18,101 nt of DNA from CAYNRG01 sp047974855 (lineage in GTDB: Bacteria > Bacillota_I > Bacilli_A > Erysipelotrichales > Erysipelotrichaceae): the NCBI GenBank assembly GCA_047974855.1, contig JBKECT010000032.1, positions 1 to 18,101 of the forward strand, in the 5' to 3' direction. Under the pieces are notes generated by a model that worked only from the letters and a program-made list of their open reading frames with translations, made no database searches and was not told the DNA's origin. How positions within the stretch are numbered: position 1 is the stretch's first letter; each line of letters begins with the position of its first letter. This document shows, piece by piece, positions 7,503 to 15,160 of this stretch. Position numbers and translations under genes: made by a program.

Positions 7503-10331
7503 TTACCGTTCCCTTTCCATTAGTTTTTTTAGATATTGCCCTGTATAACTCTTTTTAACTTTCATAATCTCTTCTGGTGTTCCTGTTGCAACCACAACTC
7601 CTCCACCATCGCCACCTTCTGGACCCAAGTCAATAACGTAATCAGCACTTTTGATCATATCGAGATTGTGTTCAATCACCAACACCGTATCACCGTTATC
7701 CACAATTCGTTGCAGTACTCCCAATAGTTTTTTTACATCGTGCGTATGCAATCCTGTTGTTGGTTCATCAAGAATAAACAGAGTCTTTCCTGTTGCTTTC
7801 TTTTGAAGTTCACTGGCCAGTTTTACGCGCTGTGCTTCTCCTCCTGATAGAGTTGTACTTGATTGACCTAGCTTTACATAGTCCAATCCAACATCATGAA
7901 GTGTTTGAATTTTACTTTTAATTTTATGAATATTATTAAAAAACACCAGTGAATCTTCTATCGTCATTTCTAGTACATCATAAATGTTTTTATCATGATA
8001 GGTTACTTGAAGCGTTTCTTCGTTGTACCTCTTTCCTTGACACACTTCACATGGAACATAGACATCAGGCAAAAAATTCATTGAAATTTTGCGTACTCCA
8101 TCTCCCTGACAAGCTTCACAACGTCCCCCTTTTACATTGAAAGAAAACCGTCCTTTGTCATACCCGCGAATTTTAGCTTCTGGCGTAAGCGTGAATAAAT
8201 CACGAATATCGTCAAAGACTCCCGTATAGGTTACAGGATTTGAACGTGGTGTTCTTCCAATTGGGTCTTGCCCAATCTCAATCACCTTATCCAATTCCTT
8301 TAATCCTTTAATCTCTTTGTGTTTTCCTGGTTTAACTTTTGTTTTTCTTAATGACTGTTGAACCGCTTTGCATAAAATTTCATTAACTAGTGTACTTTTG
8401 CCACTTCCACTAACCCCTGTAACAACACTTAATGTTCCCAATGGAATATCAACAGAAATGTTTTTTAAATTGTTTTCTTCTGCACCAATAATTTGTAATT
8501 TCTTACCATTTCCTTGTCGTCGTTTCGTTGGTGTTTCAATTTTTAATGCTCCACTTAAATACTGTCCTGTTATGGATTTTTTATTTGCCATGACTTGCTT
8601 TGGTGTTCCTGAGGCAATAACTTCTCCTCCATGAAGTCCAGCACCTGGTCCAATATCGACAATCCAATCACTTTCAAGCATTGTTTCCTCATCATGCTCA
8701 ACCACAATCAACGAGTTACCTAAGTCACGCATGTTTTTTAATGTTTGAATTAATTTTGCATTATCTCTTTGATGGAGACCGATTGATGGTTCATCTAGCA
8801 CATATAAAACACCAGTTAATCGTGAACCAATTTGAGTCGCTAAACGAATCCGTTGCGCTTCTCCACCAGACAAGGTTCCTGCTAAACGATTCAGTGTCAA
8901 ATACTCAAGCCCAACATCCAACAAAAAAGTTAGACGGTTATTAATTTCTTTTAGGACTAAATCTGCAATTTTTTCTTGGGTCTTGTTTAATTTTAGCTGA
9001 TTCATCCATGCAATTGCATCTTTAATGCTCAATTCTGTAAACTCTACAATATTTTTATTCCCAACTTTTACACTCAACGCTTGCGGATTCAACCTTTTCC
9101 CACTACATTGAGGACAAGTGCTCTCAACCATATAGCTTTGATACCACTCTTTAGCCATTGATGATGTTGTCTCTTCATAACGTCTTTCAATTAAGTTTTT
9201 TACCCCCTCAATCTCGCGATCACGAGTAAAGCGGTTTCCACTACTTGATTCTATTGTATGTTTAATTGGACGATCAGATCCAATTAAAATATAATTTAAT
9301 TCTTTTTTAGTTAGCTTTCCAATGGGTTTATCCATATCAATCTTATAGGCTTTACACAAAATTTCAAATGTTTGCCACTCAATGTTCGTACTTCCTATTA
9401 CATTTTTATAATAGGTGATACCCCCTTCATTAATTGATTTTGTTTTATCTGGAATTAAATAGTCCACATCGACTTCTTGTGTAATTCCCAATCCTTTACA
9501 CAGATCACAAGCACCTAGTGGAGCATTGAACGAAAATAGTCGTGGTTCTAGATTAGGAACTGAAAATCCACAATGATTACACGCATACTTACTAGAAAAC
9601 AAAAGTTCTTCTTTGGGTGTCTTCACAAGAACTACTCCATCTGAGTGCTTTAAGGCATTTTCCATAGAATCATAGATTCGTGAACGACTATCTTTTCTTT
9701 TCACTATGCGATCTACAACTATTTCAATGCTATGCTTTTTATTTTTATCTAATTTAATCTCTTCTTCCAATAAGGTTATATTCCCATTAACACGAACACG
9801 AACATACCCTTCTTTGCGTAAGCTATCGAATAAGTCTTTATGTGTTCCCTTTTGCTCCTTCACCACAGGAGATAGAATTTCTAACCGCAACTCATCCTCT
9901 AATTCCATGACGCGATCAACCATTTGCCCGATAGTTTGAGACTCAATTGGTTCATTATGTTCAGGACAATAAGGTATTCCTACTCGTGCATACAAAAGAC
10001 GCAAGTAATCATAAACCTCGGTTACTGTTCCTACCGTTGATCTTGGGTTATTACTTGTGGTTTTTTGGTCAATAGAAATGGCTGGGGATAATCCTTCGAT
10101 TAACTCCACATCCGGTTTCTCTACTCCACCTAAAAATTGTCTTGCATAAGCACTTAACGATTCCACATAACGCCTTTGCCCTTCTGCATAAATCGTATCA
10201 AATGCCAACGATGTCTTCCCAGAGCCCGAAAGTCCGGTCATAATGACCATTTTATCTCGTGGTATCTCCAATGAAATATTTTTTAAGTTGTTTTCCTTTG
10301 CGCCTTTAATAATAATTTTTTTCTGTTCCAT
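7503..10331 (-). CDS. uvrA: Excinuclease ABC subunit A
   Basis: A 942-residue UvrA, the standard length. It is a double ABC ATPase: Walker A loops GLSGSGKT (33-40) and GVSGSGKST (639-647), signatures LSGGEAQR (487-494 and 828-835), Walker B/Glu at 511-515 and 852-857. It carries the zinc modules C251/C254/C275/C278 and C738/C741/C761/C764. It scans DNA for bulky lesions and loads UvrB in nucleotide excision repair. AGGAG lies 7 nt before the ATG. It is the first gene of the operon that continues with hprK. In many Firmicutes uvrB directly precedes uvrA; here a divergent yigZ-type gene stands in that place and uvrB is not in the window. Its upstream region shows a good sigma-A promoter but no recognisable LexA/DinR box. 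Confidence 0.97.
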   Translation of the reverse strand: MEQKKIIIKGAKENNLKNISLEIPRDKMVIMTGLSGSGKTSLAFDTIYAEGQRRYVESLSAYARQFLGGVEKPDVELIEGLSPAISIDQKTTSNNPRSTVGTVTEVYDYLRLLYARVGIPYCPEHNEPIESQTIGQMVDRVMELEDELRLEILSPVVKEQKGTHKDLFDSLRKEGYVRVRVNGNITLLEEEIKLDKNKKHSIEIVVDRIVKRKDSRSRIYDSMENALKHSDGVVLVKTPKEELLFSSKYACNHCGFSVPNLEPRLFSFNAPLGACDLCKGLGITQEVDVDYLIPDKTKSINEGGITYYKNVIGSTNIEWQTFEILCKAYKIDMDKPIGKLTKKELNYILIGSDRPIKHTIESSSGNRFTRDREIEGVKNLIERRYEETTSSMAKEWYQSYMVESTCPQCSGKRLNPQALSVKVGNKNIVEFTELSIKDAIAWMNQLKLNKTQEKIADLVLKEINNRLTFLLDVGLEYLTLNRLAGTLSGGEAQRIRLATQIGSRLTGVLYVLDEPSIGLHQRDNAKLIQTLKNMRDLGNSLIVVEHDEETMLESDWIVDIGPGAGLHGGEVIASGTPKQVMANKKSITGQYLSGALKIETPTKRRQGNGKKLQIIGAEENNLKNISVDIPLGTLSVVTGVSGSGKSTLVNEILCKAVQQSLRKTKVKPGKHKEIKGLKELDKVIEIGQDPIGRTPRSNPVTYTGVFDDIRDLFTLTPEAKIRGYDKGRFSFNVKGGRCEACQGDGVRKISMNFLPDVYVPCEVCQGKRYNEETLQVTYHDKNIYDVLEMTIEDSLVFFNNIHKIKSKIQTLHDVGLDYVKLGQSSTTLSGGEAQRVKLASELQKKATGKTLFILDEPTTGLHTHDVKKLLGVLQRIVDNGDTVLVIEHNLDMIKSADYVIDLGPEGGDGGGVVVATGTPEEIMKVKKSYTGQYLKKLMERER

Positions 10332-10352
10332 AATTTACTCCTATTTTTTTCT

Positions 10353-10381
10353 ATTATACTCTTTTTTACACTCTTTCTCAA
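10353..10381 (-). promoter_or_regulatory. Promoter of the uvrA-hprK-lgt-trxB operon
   Basis: Minus strand TTGAGA (10381-10376), 17-nt spacer, perfect TATAAT (10358-10353), 22 nt before the uvrA start. It is one of the best promoters in the window and the only evident one upstream of four tightly packed genes. Confidence 0.75.
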
Positions 10382-10391
10382 TGAATTAGCT

Positions 10392-10421
10392 TTGAATATT
10401 TTAGCTATTTTTGTGTATAAT
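10392..10421 (+). promoter_or_regulatory. Promoter of the YigZ-family gene
   Basis: TTGAAT (10392-10397), 18-nt spacer, perfect TATAAT (10416-10421), 17 nt before the ATG. It is divergent from, and does not overlap, the uvrA promoter; the two -35 boxes are about 10 nt apart. Confidence 0.65.
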
Positions 10422-10438
10422 ATAAAAAAGGAGTTTCT

Positions 10439-11056
10439 ATGAGAATTAAACATGACACACAGCATTCTATCATTATTGGTAAATCAGAATTTATTTGTTA
10501 CCTCCACCGCTGCACCACGGAAGATGAAGCAAGAGCATTCATCGCTCAAATCAAGAAAAAGCATTATGATGCAACTCACTGTTGTACTGCTTTTGTATGT
10601 GGTGATCAAGATATGATCCAACGCTGTAGTGATGATGGCGAGCCTAGTGGTACAGCTGGAATCCCAATGCTAAATGCCTTAAAACAAAATCAGATTCATG
10701 ACTGCTGCGCCTGTGTTGTTCGTTATTTTGGAGGAATAAAACTTGGTGGTGGAGGGCTAATTCGTGCTTATACCAAAAGTGTATCTGAATGCTTGCATCA
10801 AACCCCCAAGACCCAACTTATCCCCATGGATATTTACACGTTCTCTTTCCCTTATGACTGGGTTAATCAACTGGATTACGGTCTTGCAAATCTTGGTACT
10901 GTTTTAAATAAACACTATGAAATAGAGGTTACCTACATCCTTCAAACCAATCACCCAGACTTTCTTAAAAACTTCACAGAGCTTACTCAAGGAAAAATCA
11001 TTCCCATCTTTTTAGAACATCGCTTGGTTGAGGAAGATATCCCTCATCATAATTGA
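10439..11056 (+). CDS. yigZ: YigZ/IMPACT (UPF0029) family protein
   Basis: A 205-residue protein with the UPF0029 signature: DDGEPSGTAGIPML (65-78) and RYFGGIKLGGGGLIRAY (95-111) in the N-terminal IMPACT domain, followed by a smaller ferredoxin-like C-terminal domain from about 135. The length matches E. coli YigZ and Bacillus YvyE. Eukaryotic IMPACT regulates the kinase GCN2 through ribosome-associated contacts; the bacterial role is not established, and a ribosome or nucleic-acid link is usually assumed. AAAAAAGGAG lies 6 nt before the ATG, and the gene has its own promoter. No strong terminator follows it, so readthrough into the ECF genes is possible. Confidence 0.93.
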   Translation: MRIKHDTQHSIIIGKSEFICYLHRCTTEDEARAFIAQIKKKHYDATHCCTAFVCGDQDMIQRCSDDGEPSGTAGIPMLNALKQNQIHDCCACVVRYFGGIKLGGGGLIRAYTKSVSECLHQTPKTQLIPMDIYTFSFPYDWVNQLDYGLANLGTVLNKHYEIEVTYILQTNHPDFLKNFTELTQGKIIPIFLEHRLVEEDIPHHN

Positions 11057-11102
11057 AAATTGTTTCATAAATTTTGGTGTATTTTTTACATTTTTGTGAT
11101 AT

Positions 11103-11108
11103 TATAAT
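11103..11108 (+). promoter_or_regulatory. Likely -10 element upstream of the ECF S-component gene
   Basis: A perfect TATAAT lies 23 nt before the start codon at 11132, with GGGGG as RBS core between them. No good -35 stands at the proper distance: TTTACA at 11085-11090 is only 12 nt away. Either an activator is needed or transcription comes partly from the yigZ promoter. The 75-nt gap is too short for a SAM or other known metabolite riboswitch. Confidence 0.35.
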
Positions 11109-11131
11109 ACAGTACAAAGGGGGTACACTTT

Positions 11132-11686
11132 ATGAAAAACAGTTTCTTTTCGACAAAAACGATTGTCGCTACCGGTTTAGGTGCTGCGCTATTCATGGTT
11201 TTATTTATGTTTGTCAAAGTTCCTTCACCTATTCCCGAAACAAATCTTCAAATTGCTTATGGTGTTTCGGCTTTCTTAGGTGCTTTATTCGGACCTATTT
11301 GTGGGTTCCTTACAGCTTTTATCGGTCATGCATTAAGCGACTTTATCAGCTACGGTTCTCCGTGGTGGAGCTGGGTTATCGCTTCAGGTGTTGCTGGGAT
11401 TTTTAGTGGTCTTGCTTTTTTCACACTACAATCTGACCGTGGCAAAATCAATACAAAAAGCCTTGTTAAATTTGTTGCACTCAACATTGTGGGTAACTTT
11501 GTTGCCTGGGTTGGAGTTGCACCAGTCTTGGATATTGTTATCTATGCAGAACCATCAAATCTTGTCTTTACACAAGGGTTGATTGCTTTTGTAATGAATG
11601 CACTTTGCTCTTGTATCATTGGAGGAGCACTGCTTTTAACTTATTCAGCAACTAGAACAGATAAAGGTTCTTTAGCAAAAGAATAG
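11132..11686 (+). CDS. ECF transporter substrate-binding (S) component, UPF0397 / ECF_ribofla_trS family
   Basis: A 184-residue integral membrane protein with about six hydrophobic segments. The pattern STKTIVATGLGAAL at 7-20, FGPICGFLTAFIGHALSD near 53-70 and SPWWSWVIASG near 76-86 is characteristic of the UPF0397 family (Pfam ECF_ribofla_trS). S-components bind the substrate in the membrane and are driven by an ECF module. The riboflavin label on this family is an automatic name; the substrate is not established, and this protein is not RibU. RBS AGGGGG about 7 nt before the ATG. The genes for the dedicated ATPase and permease follow on the same strand, behind a terminator-like hairpin. Given the downstream SAM-hydrolase-like genes, a SAM-, methionine- or adenosine-related substrate is my inference. 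Confidence 0.88.
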   Translation: MKNSFFSTKTIVATGLGAALFMVLFMFVKVPSPIPETNLQIAYGVSAFLGALFGPICGFLTAFIGHALSDFISYGSPWWSWVIASGVAGIFSGLAFFTLQSDRGKINTKSLVKFVALNIVGNFVAWVGVAPVLDIVIYAEPSNLVFTQGLIAFVMNALCSCIIGGALLLTYSATRTDKGSLAKE

Positions 11687-11710
11687 TGTTCTTTACAATT
11701 TACAAAAAAT

Positions 11711-11738
11711 GAGCTAATTTTATTAGCTCCTTTTCTTT
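11711..11738 (+). terminator. Terminator-like hairpin inside the ECF operon
   Basis: A perfect 8-bp stem (11711-11718 with 11722-11729) closed by a 3-nt loop, preceded by AAAAAAT and followed by CTTTTCTTT. It starts 24 nt past the S-component stop codon and ends just before the RBS of the ATPase gene. No promoter is visible after it, so the downstream genes must be reached by readthrough. A partial terminator here would give more S-component than ATPase transcript. Confidence 0.65.
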
Positions 11739-11758
11739 GGTAATGAAAGGAGAATCAG

Positions 11759-13468
11759 ATGAAGACGCCAATTATTCAATTTAAAAACTTTTCATTTCAA
11801 TATCATGCTCAGTCTAGCCCCACTTTACACAACATTAATTTAACTATTTATCAAGGAGAAAAGATTCTCATTGTCGGTCCTAGTGGAAGTGGAAAAAGTA
11901 CTCTCGGTCACTGTTTAAATGGATTAATTCCTTTTTCATATGAAGGAGAAATTCAAGGTTCTCTAACCCTTAATAATATAGAAACAAAAACAGCTTCTAT
12001 TTTTGAACTATCACAACACATCGGAACTGTTTTACAGGATTCAGATGGCCAGTTTGTTGGTCTAAATGTAGCTGAAGATATTGCTTTCGCACTTGAAAAC
12101 GACAACACCAACCAAACTATTATGAAACAAAAGGTAAAAGATACCGCAACACTTGTTTCTATGGATCAATGGCTCGATAGTAACCCATTCGAATTGTCCG
12201 GTGGGCAAAAACAGCGAGCTGCGTTAGCCGGTGCGATGGTTAGCGATGCTCATATTCTTCTTTTTGATGAACCGCTGGCTAATCTCGATCCCGCTACTGG
12301 AAAAAAAGCGATTGAACTAATTGATAAAATTCATGCTGACGGAAAAACAACGATCATTATTGAGCATCGTTTAGAAGATGTTTTGCACTGCCCCGTTGAT
12401 CGTATCATTGTGATTAATGATGGAAAAATTGTGATGGATGATATTCCATCTAAGGTTCTTTCTAGCACTATCTTAAAAGACCATGGGATTCGTGAACCGC
12501 TTTATTTAACTGCTTGCCGATATGCAAATATTGAAATTTTACCCGAAATGCACCCCGAACACATACAATCATTCGATGTGTCCAAAGTTCAATCACAACT
12601 TCAAAACTGGTTTGGCAAACAACCTTCATCACAACTTCAGTCGCCCTCAACACCACTTTTAAAAATTCAAGATTTAAATTTTAGCTATGATGGTGAACAT
12701 CCCATTTTAGATCACATCTCTTTACAGATTCATGAAGGAGAAATGATTTCAATTGTTGGAAAAAATGGCGCAGGAAAAAGCACTTTATCTAAACTAATTG
12801 TTGGTTTTGAAAAAGCAGACAGTGGACTAATCGAGTTAGCAGGCACAGATTTATCTTCCCACACTATTAAAGAGCGTTCAGAAAGTATTGGCATTGTCCT
12901 ACAAAACCCTAATCAAATGATTTCAAAAAACTTAATTTTTGATGAAATTGCCTTTGGACTTCGTATTCGAAAAATAACCGAAGCTGAAATTGAAAAACGT
13001 GTTACTAAAGTAATGCAAACATGTGGATTACTCCCTTTTAAAAAGTGGCCTATTAGTGCCCTAAGCTATGGTCAAAAAAAACGCGTTACCATTGCAGCCA
13101 TTTTAGTTCTTAACCCACAGATTTTAATCCTTGATGAGCCTACTGCTGGCCAAGACTTCTATCACTATTCTGAAATTATGAACTTTCTAGAGTCTTTAAA
13201 CAAACAAGGACAAACCATTATCTTAATCACCCATGACATGCATTTGATGTTAGATTATACTCCACGTGCTATTGTTTTAGCAGAAGGAAAGAAAATCGCT
13301 GATGCCAAAGCTTATGAAGTCCTATGCAACTTAGACCTTGTAGAGAAAGCGAACCTAAAAGAAACATCCCTGTTTGAGTTAGCACTTAAAGCCAATATTG
13401 ATGATCCTTTACGTTTTATCAATTGCTTCATTGCAACAGAACAAGGAGGACGATTACATGAAAATTAA
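11759..13468 (+). CDS. ECF transporter ATPase, two fused ABC domains (YkoD/EcfA-A' type)
   Basis: A 569-residue cytoplasmic protein with two complete ABC domains. The first has Walker A GPSGSGKST (40-48), signature LSGGQ (146-150), Walker B ILLFDEP (166-172) and switch His203. The second has Walker A GKNGAGKST (334-342), signature LSYGQ (435-439), Walker B ILILDEP (455-461) and His492. A poorly conserved linker spans about 260-300. Such tandem ATPases power dedicated (group I) ECF importers, in contrast to the separate EcfA1/EcfA2 pair shared by many S-components. GAAAGGAG lies 7 nt before the ATG. Its end overlaps the permease start by 11 nt. Both catalytic sites look intact. Confidence 0.94.
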   Translation: MKTPIIQFKNFSFQYHAQSSPTLHNINLTIYQGEKILIVGPSGSGKSTLGHCLNGLIPFSYEGEIQGSLTLNNIETKTASIFELSQHIGTVLQDSDGQFVGLNVAEDIAFALENDNTNQTIMKQKVKDTATLVSMDQWLDSNPFELSGGQKQRAALAGAMVSDAHILLFDEPLANLDPATGKKAIELIDKIHADGKTTIIIEHRLEDVLHCPVDRIIVINDGKIVMDDIPSKVLSSTILKDHGIREPLYLTACRYANIEILPEMHPEHIQSFDVSKVQSQLQNWFGKQPSSQLQSPSTPLLKIQDLNFSYDGEHPILDHISLQIHEGEMISIVGKNGAGKSTLSKLIVGFEKADSGLIELAGTDLSSHTIKERSESIGIVLQNPNQMISKNLIFDEIAFGLRIRKITEAEIEKRVTKVMQTCGLLPFKKWPISALSYGQKKRVTIAAILVLNPQILILDEPTAGQDFYHYSEIMNFLESLNKQGQTIILITHDMHLMLDYTPRAIVLAEGKKIADAKAYEVLCNLDLVEKANLKETSLFELALKANIDDPLRFINCFIATEQGGRLHEN

Positions 13469-14291
13469 GTTATTCTCTTATAGCCAATTAGACACATTTA
13501 TCCATCACCTCAGCGGACTGACAAAACTAATTTGTTTCTTGCTTTTAACCACAACGGTGATGTTGACTTATGATGTTCGTGTTATTCTCTTTGTTTTAGC
13601 TTTATCACTATTTTTATTTAAAGTAGCTAAAATTCAATTTAAGCAAATAAAACTAATGCTAATTTATGTTTTTATTTTCTTGATTACCAATTTCATCTTA
13701 ACCTTTATTTTTGCACCACATCAAGGTTCCCTAATTTATGGTACTGAACATATTTTAATTCAAGGTATTGGGCCTTATAATATCACACTGGAACAGCTTT
13801 TCTATCAAGGGACAAAGTTGTTGAAATACCTATCGGTTATTCCTTTAGGGATGATTTTCTTTCTCACCACAAATCCAAGTGAACTTGCTTCTTCTTTAAA
13901 CAAAGCAAAACTAAACTATAAAGCTTGTACTGCATTGTCCTTAACCCTTCGCTATTTTCCAGATGTTCAACGAGATTACAATGCCATCTCCTTAGCGCAA
14001 CAAGCAAGAGGACTTGACTTCTCTGAAAAGGAAAAGATGTTTGTTCGCCTCAAAAATATTTTATCAATTTTAACCCCTTTGATTTTCACAACATTAGATC
14101 GAATTGATTTAATTACAAATGCCATGGAGTTGAGAGGGTATGGCAAATTAAAACAACGCTCATGGTATAGCTTTCGACCGTTAACTAAAAAAGATTATCT
14201 TGCTTTAGCACTTTGCTTACTTATTTTTATTGCATCATTATGTATTACCCAGTTCATTAATCACAGTATTTATTTTAATCCATTTATATAG
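13458..14291 (+). CDS. ECF transporter transmembrane (T) component, EcfT/CbiQ family permease
   Basis: A 277-residue membrane protein with hydrophobic segments near 21-55, 66-85, 122-137 and 247-264. It carries the two conserved coupling motifs of the family at the ends of cytoplasmic helices: ARG at 183-185 (in QQARGLDF) and LRG at 225-227 (in ELRGYGK). These helices bind the two ATPase domains. I chose the ATG at 13458 because AAGGAGGA lies 7 nt upstream; a longer in-frame start 60 nt earlier lies wholly inside the ATPase gene. The 11-nt overlap with the ATPase gene implies translational coupling. With the S-component and the ATPase it completes a dedicated ECF importer. Confidence 0.92.
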   Translation: MKIKLFSYSQLDTFIHHLSGLTKLICFLLLTTTVMLTYDVRVILFVLALSLFLFKVAKIQFKQIKLMLIYVFIFLITNFILTFIFAPHQGSLIYGTEHILIQGIGPYNITLEQLFYQGTKLLKYLSVIPLGMIFFLTTNPSELASSLNKAKLNYKACTALSLTLRYFPDVQRDYNAISLAQQARGLDFSEKEKMFVRLKNILSILTPLIFTTLDRIDLITNAMELRGYGKLKQRSWYSFRPLTKKDYLALALCLLIFIASLCITQFINHSIYFNPFI

Positions 14292-14301
14292 AGGAGGAAC
14301 T

Positions 14302-15159
14302 ATGAGAAAACCATTACTTGTCTTTCAAACTGATTTTACCTACAAAGAAGGAGCAATCTGTGCCATGTATGGCGTTGTTAAAAGTGTTGATCGTGATTTA
14401 GAAATCATGGACGGCACTCATGAGCTACCACAGTATGACACTTGGTCTGCTTCTTATCGCCTTTACCAATCCATGAAGTTTTGGCCTGTGGGAACGATTT
14501 TTGTTTCTGTCGTTGACCCAGGTGTTGGTACAAGTCGCAAAGCTTGTGTTGCTAAAACCTGTGATGGCTATTATGTTGTCACACCAGATAATGGTGCCCT
14601 AACTCATTTAGTGAATAGCGTTGGCATTGAAGAAGTTCGAGAAATTGATGAAACCAAAAATCGTCTTCAAGGAAAAGGAACTGAAGGTGTTGCAATTTTC
14701 CATGGTCGTGACTTGTTTGGTTATTGTGCTGCTAAATTAGCTTCAGGACTAATCACCTATGAGGAAGTTGGACCTAGCTATCCTGTAAGTCATATTATTA
14801 CACACCCTATTGCACAACCTGTCGCATCTAACCATAAAATAGTCGGAACCTTTGAAATCAACGATCCAAACTTCGGAAATTTATGGACAAACATTCCTTT
14901 AAAGATGATGAATGATGCAGGATTTAATTACGGAGATATGCTCCATGTTGAAATTAAATGTCATGATGAAGTAAAATTCAATCAACCTGTTCTGTTTCAC
15001 AAATCATTTGGCATGGCAAAGCAAAAAGAGCCAATTATTTATAACAACGAATTAATGAATGCTGCACTTGCTGTATCAATGGGCAGTTTCATCAATCAAT
15101 ACCAGTGTAACTTTGGCCCTGAGTGGTGTGTTACTTTTACAAAAACGGAGGAAAATTAA
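14302..15159 (+). CDS. SAM hydroxide adenosyltransferase family protein (DUF62), copy A
   Basis: A 285-residue member of the family of SAM hydrolases and SAM-dependent fluorinase/chlorinase. Known archaeal and bacterial members split SAM with water into adenosine and methionine. The residues reported to hold the attacking hydroxide in the Pyrococcus enzyme, Asp, Arg seven residues later and His, are present as Asp72 (VVDPGVG), Arg79 and His134 (FHGRD). The N-terminal QTDFT (9-13) supplies the ribose-binding Asp11; TPDNG is at 94-98. The C-terminal domain has NDPNFGNLWTN (187-197), the adenine-pocket loop. GAGGAGG lies 4 nt before this ATG, which starts 10 nt after the permease stop; a longer frame would overlap the permease and lacks an RBS. 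The protein is cytoplasmic. Family membership is secure; the actual substrate is not proven. Confidence 0.9.
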   Translation: MRKPLLVFQTDFTYKEGAICAMYGVVKSVDRDLEIMDGTHELPQYDTWSASYRLYQSMKFWPVGTIFVSVVDPGVGTSRKACVAKTCDGYYVVTPDNGALTHLVNSVGIEEVREIDETKNRLQGKGTEGVAIFHGRDLFGYCAAKLASGLITYEEVGPSYPVSHIITHPIAQPVASNHKIVGTFEINDPNFGNLWTNIPLKMMNDAGFNYGDMLHVEIKCHDEVKFNQPVLFHKSFGMAKQKEPIIYNNELMNAALAVSMGSFINQYQCNFGPEWCVTFTKTEEN

Positions 15160-15160
15160 A

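Noticed and set aside
10283..10465. 60-codon minus-strand frame covering the uvrA start and the divergent promoter region
   Set aside because: No RBS, basic low-complexity product, and it overlaps the uvrA start and the yigZ start in other frames.
11039..11079. Inverted repeats at the end of yigZ (TGAGG/CCTCA and AAAATT/AATTTT)
   Set aside because: Short stems without a following T-run; not convincing terminators.
11085..11108. TTTACA / TATAAT promoter pair before the S-component gene
   Set aside because: The spacer is only 12 nt, too short for sigma-A; only the -10 was kept.
11057..11131. Riboswitch or T-box upstream of the ECF operon
   Set aside because: Only 75 nt separate the genes, with a -10 box and an RBS; there is no room or conserved core for a SAM, riboflavin or T-box leader.
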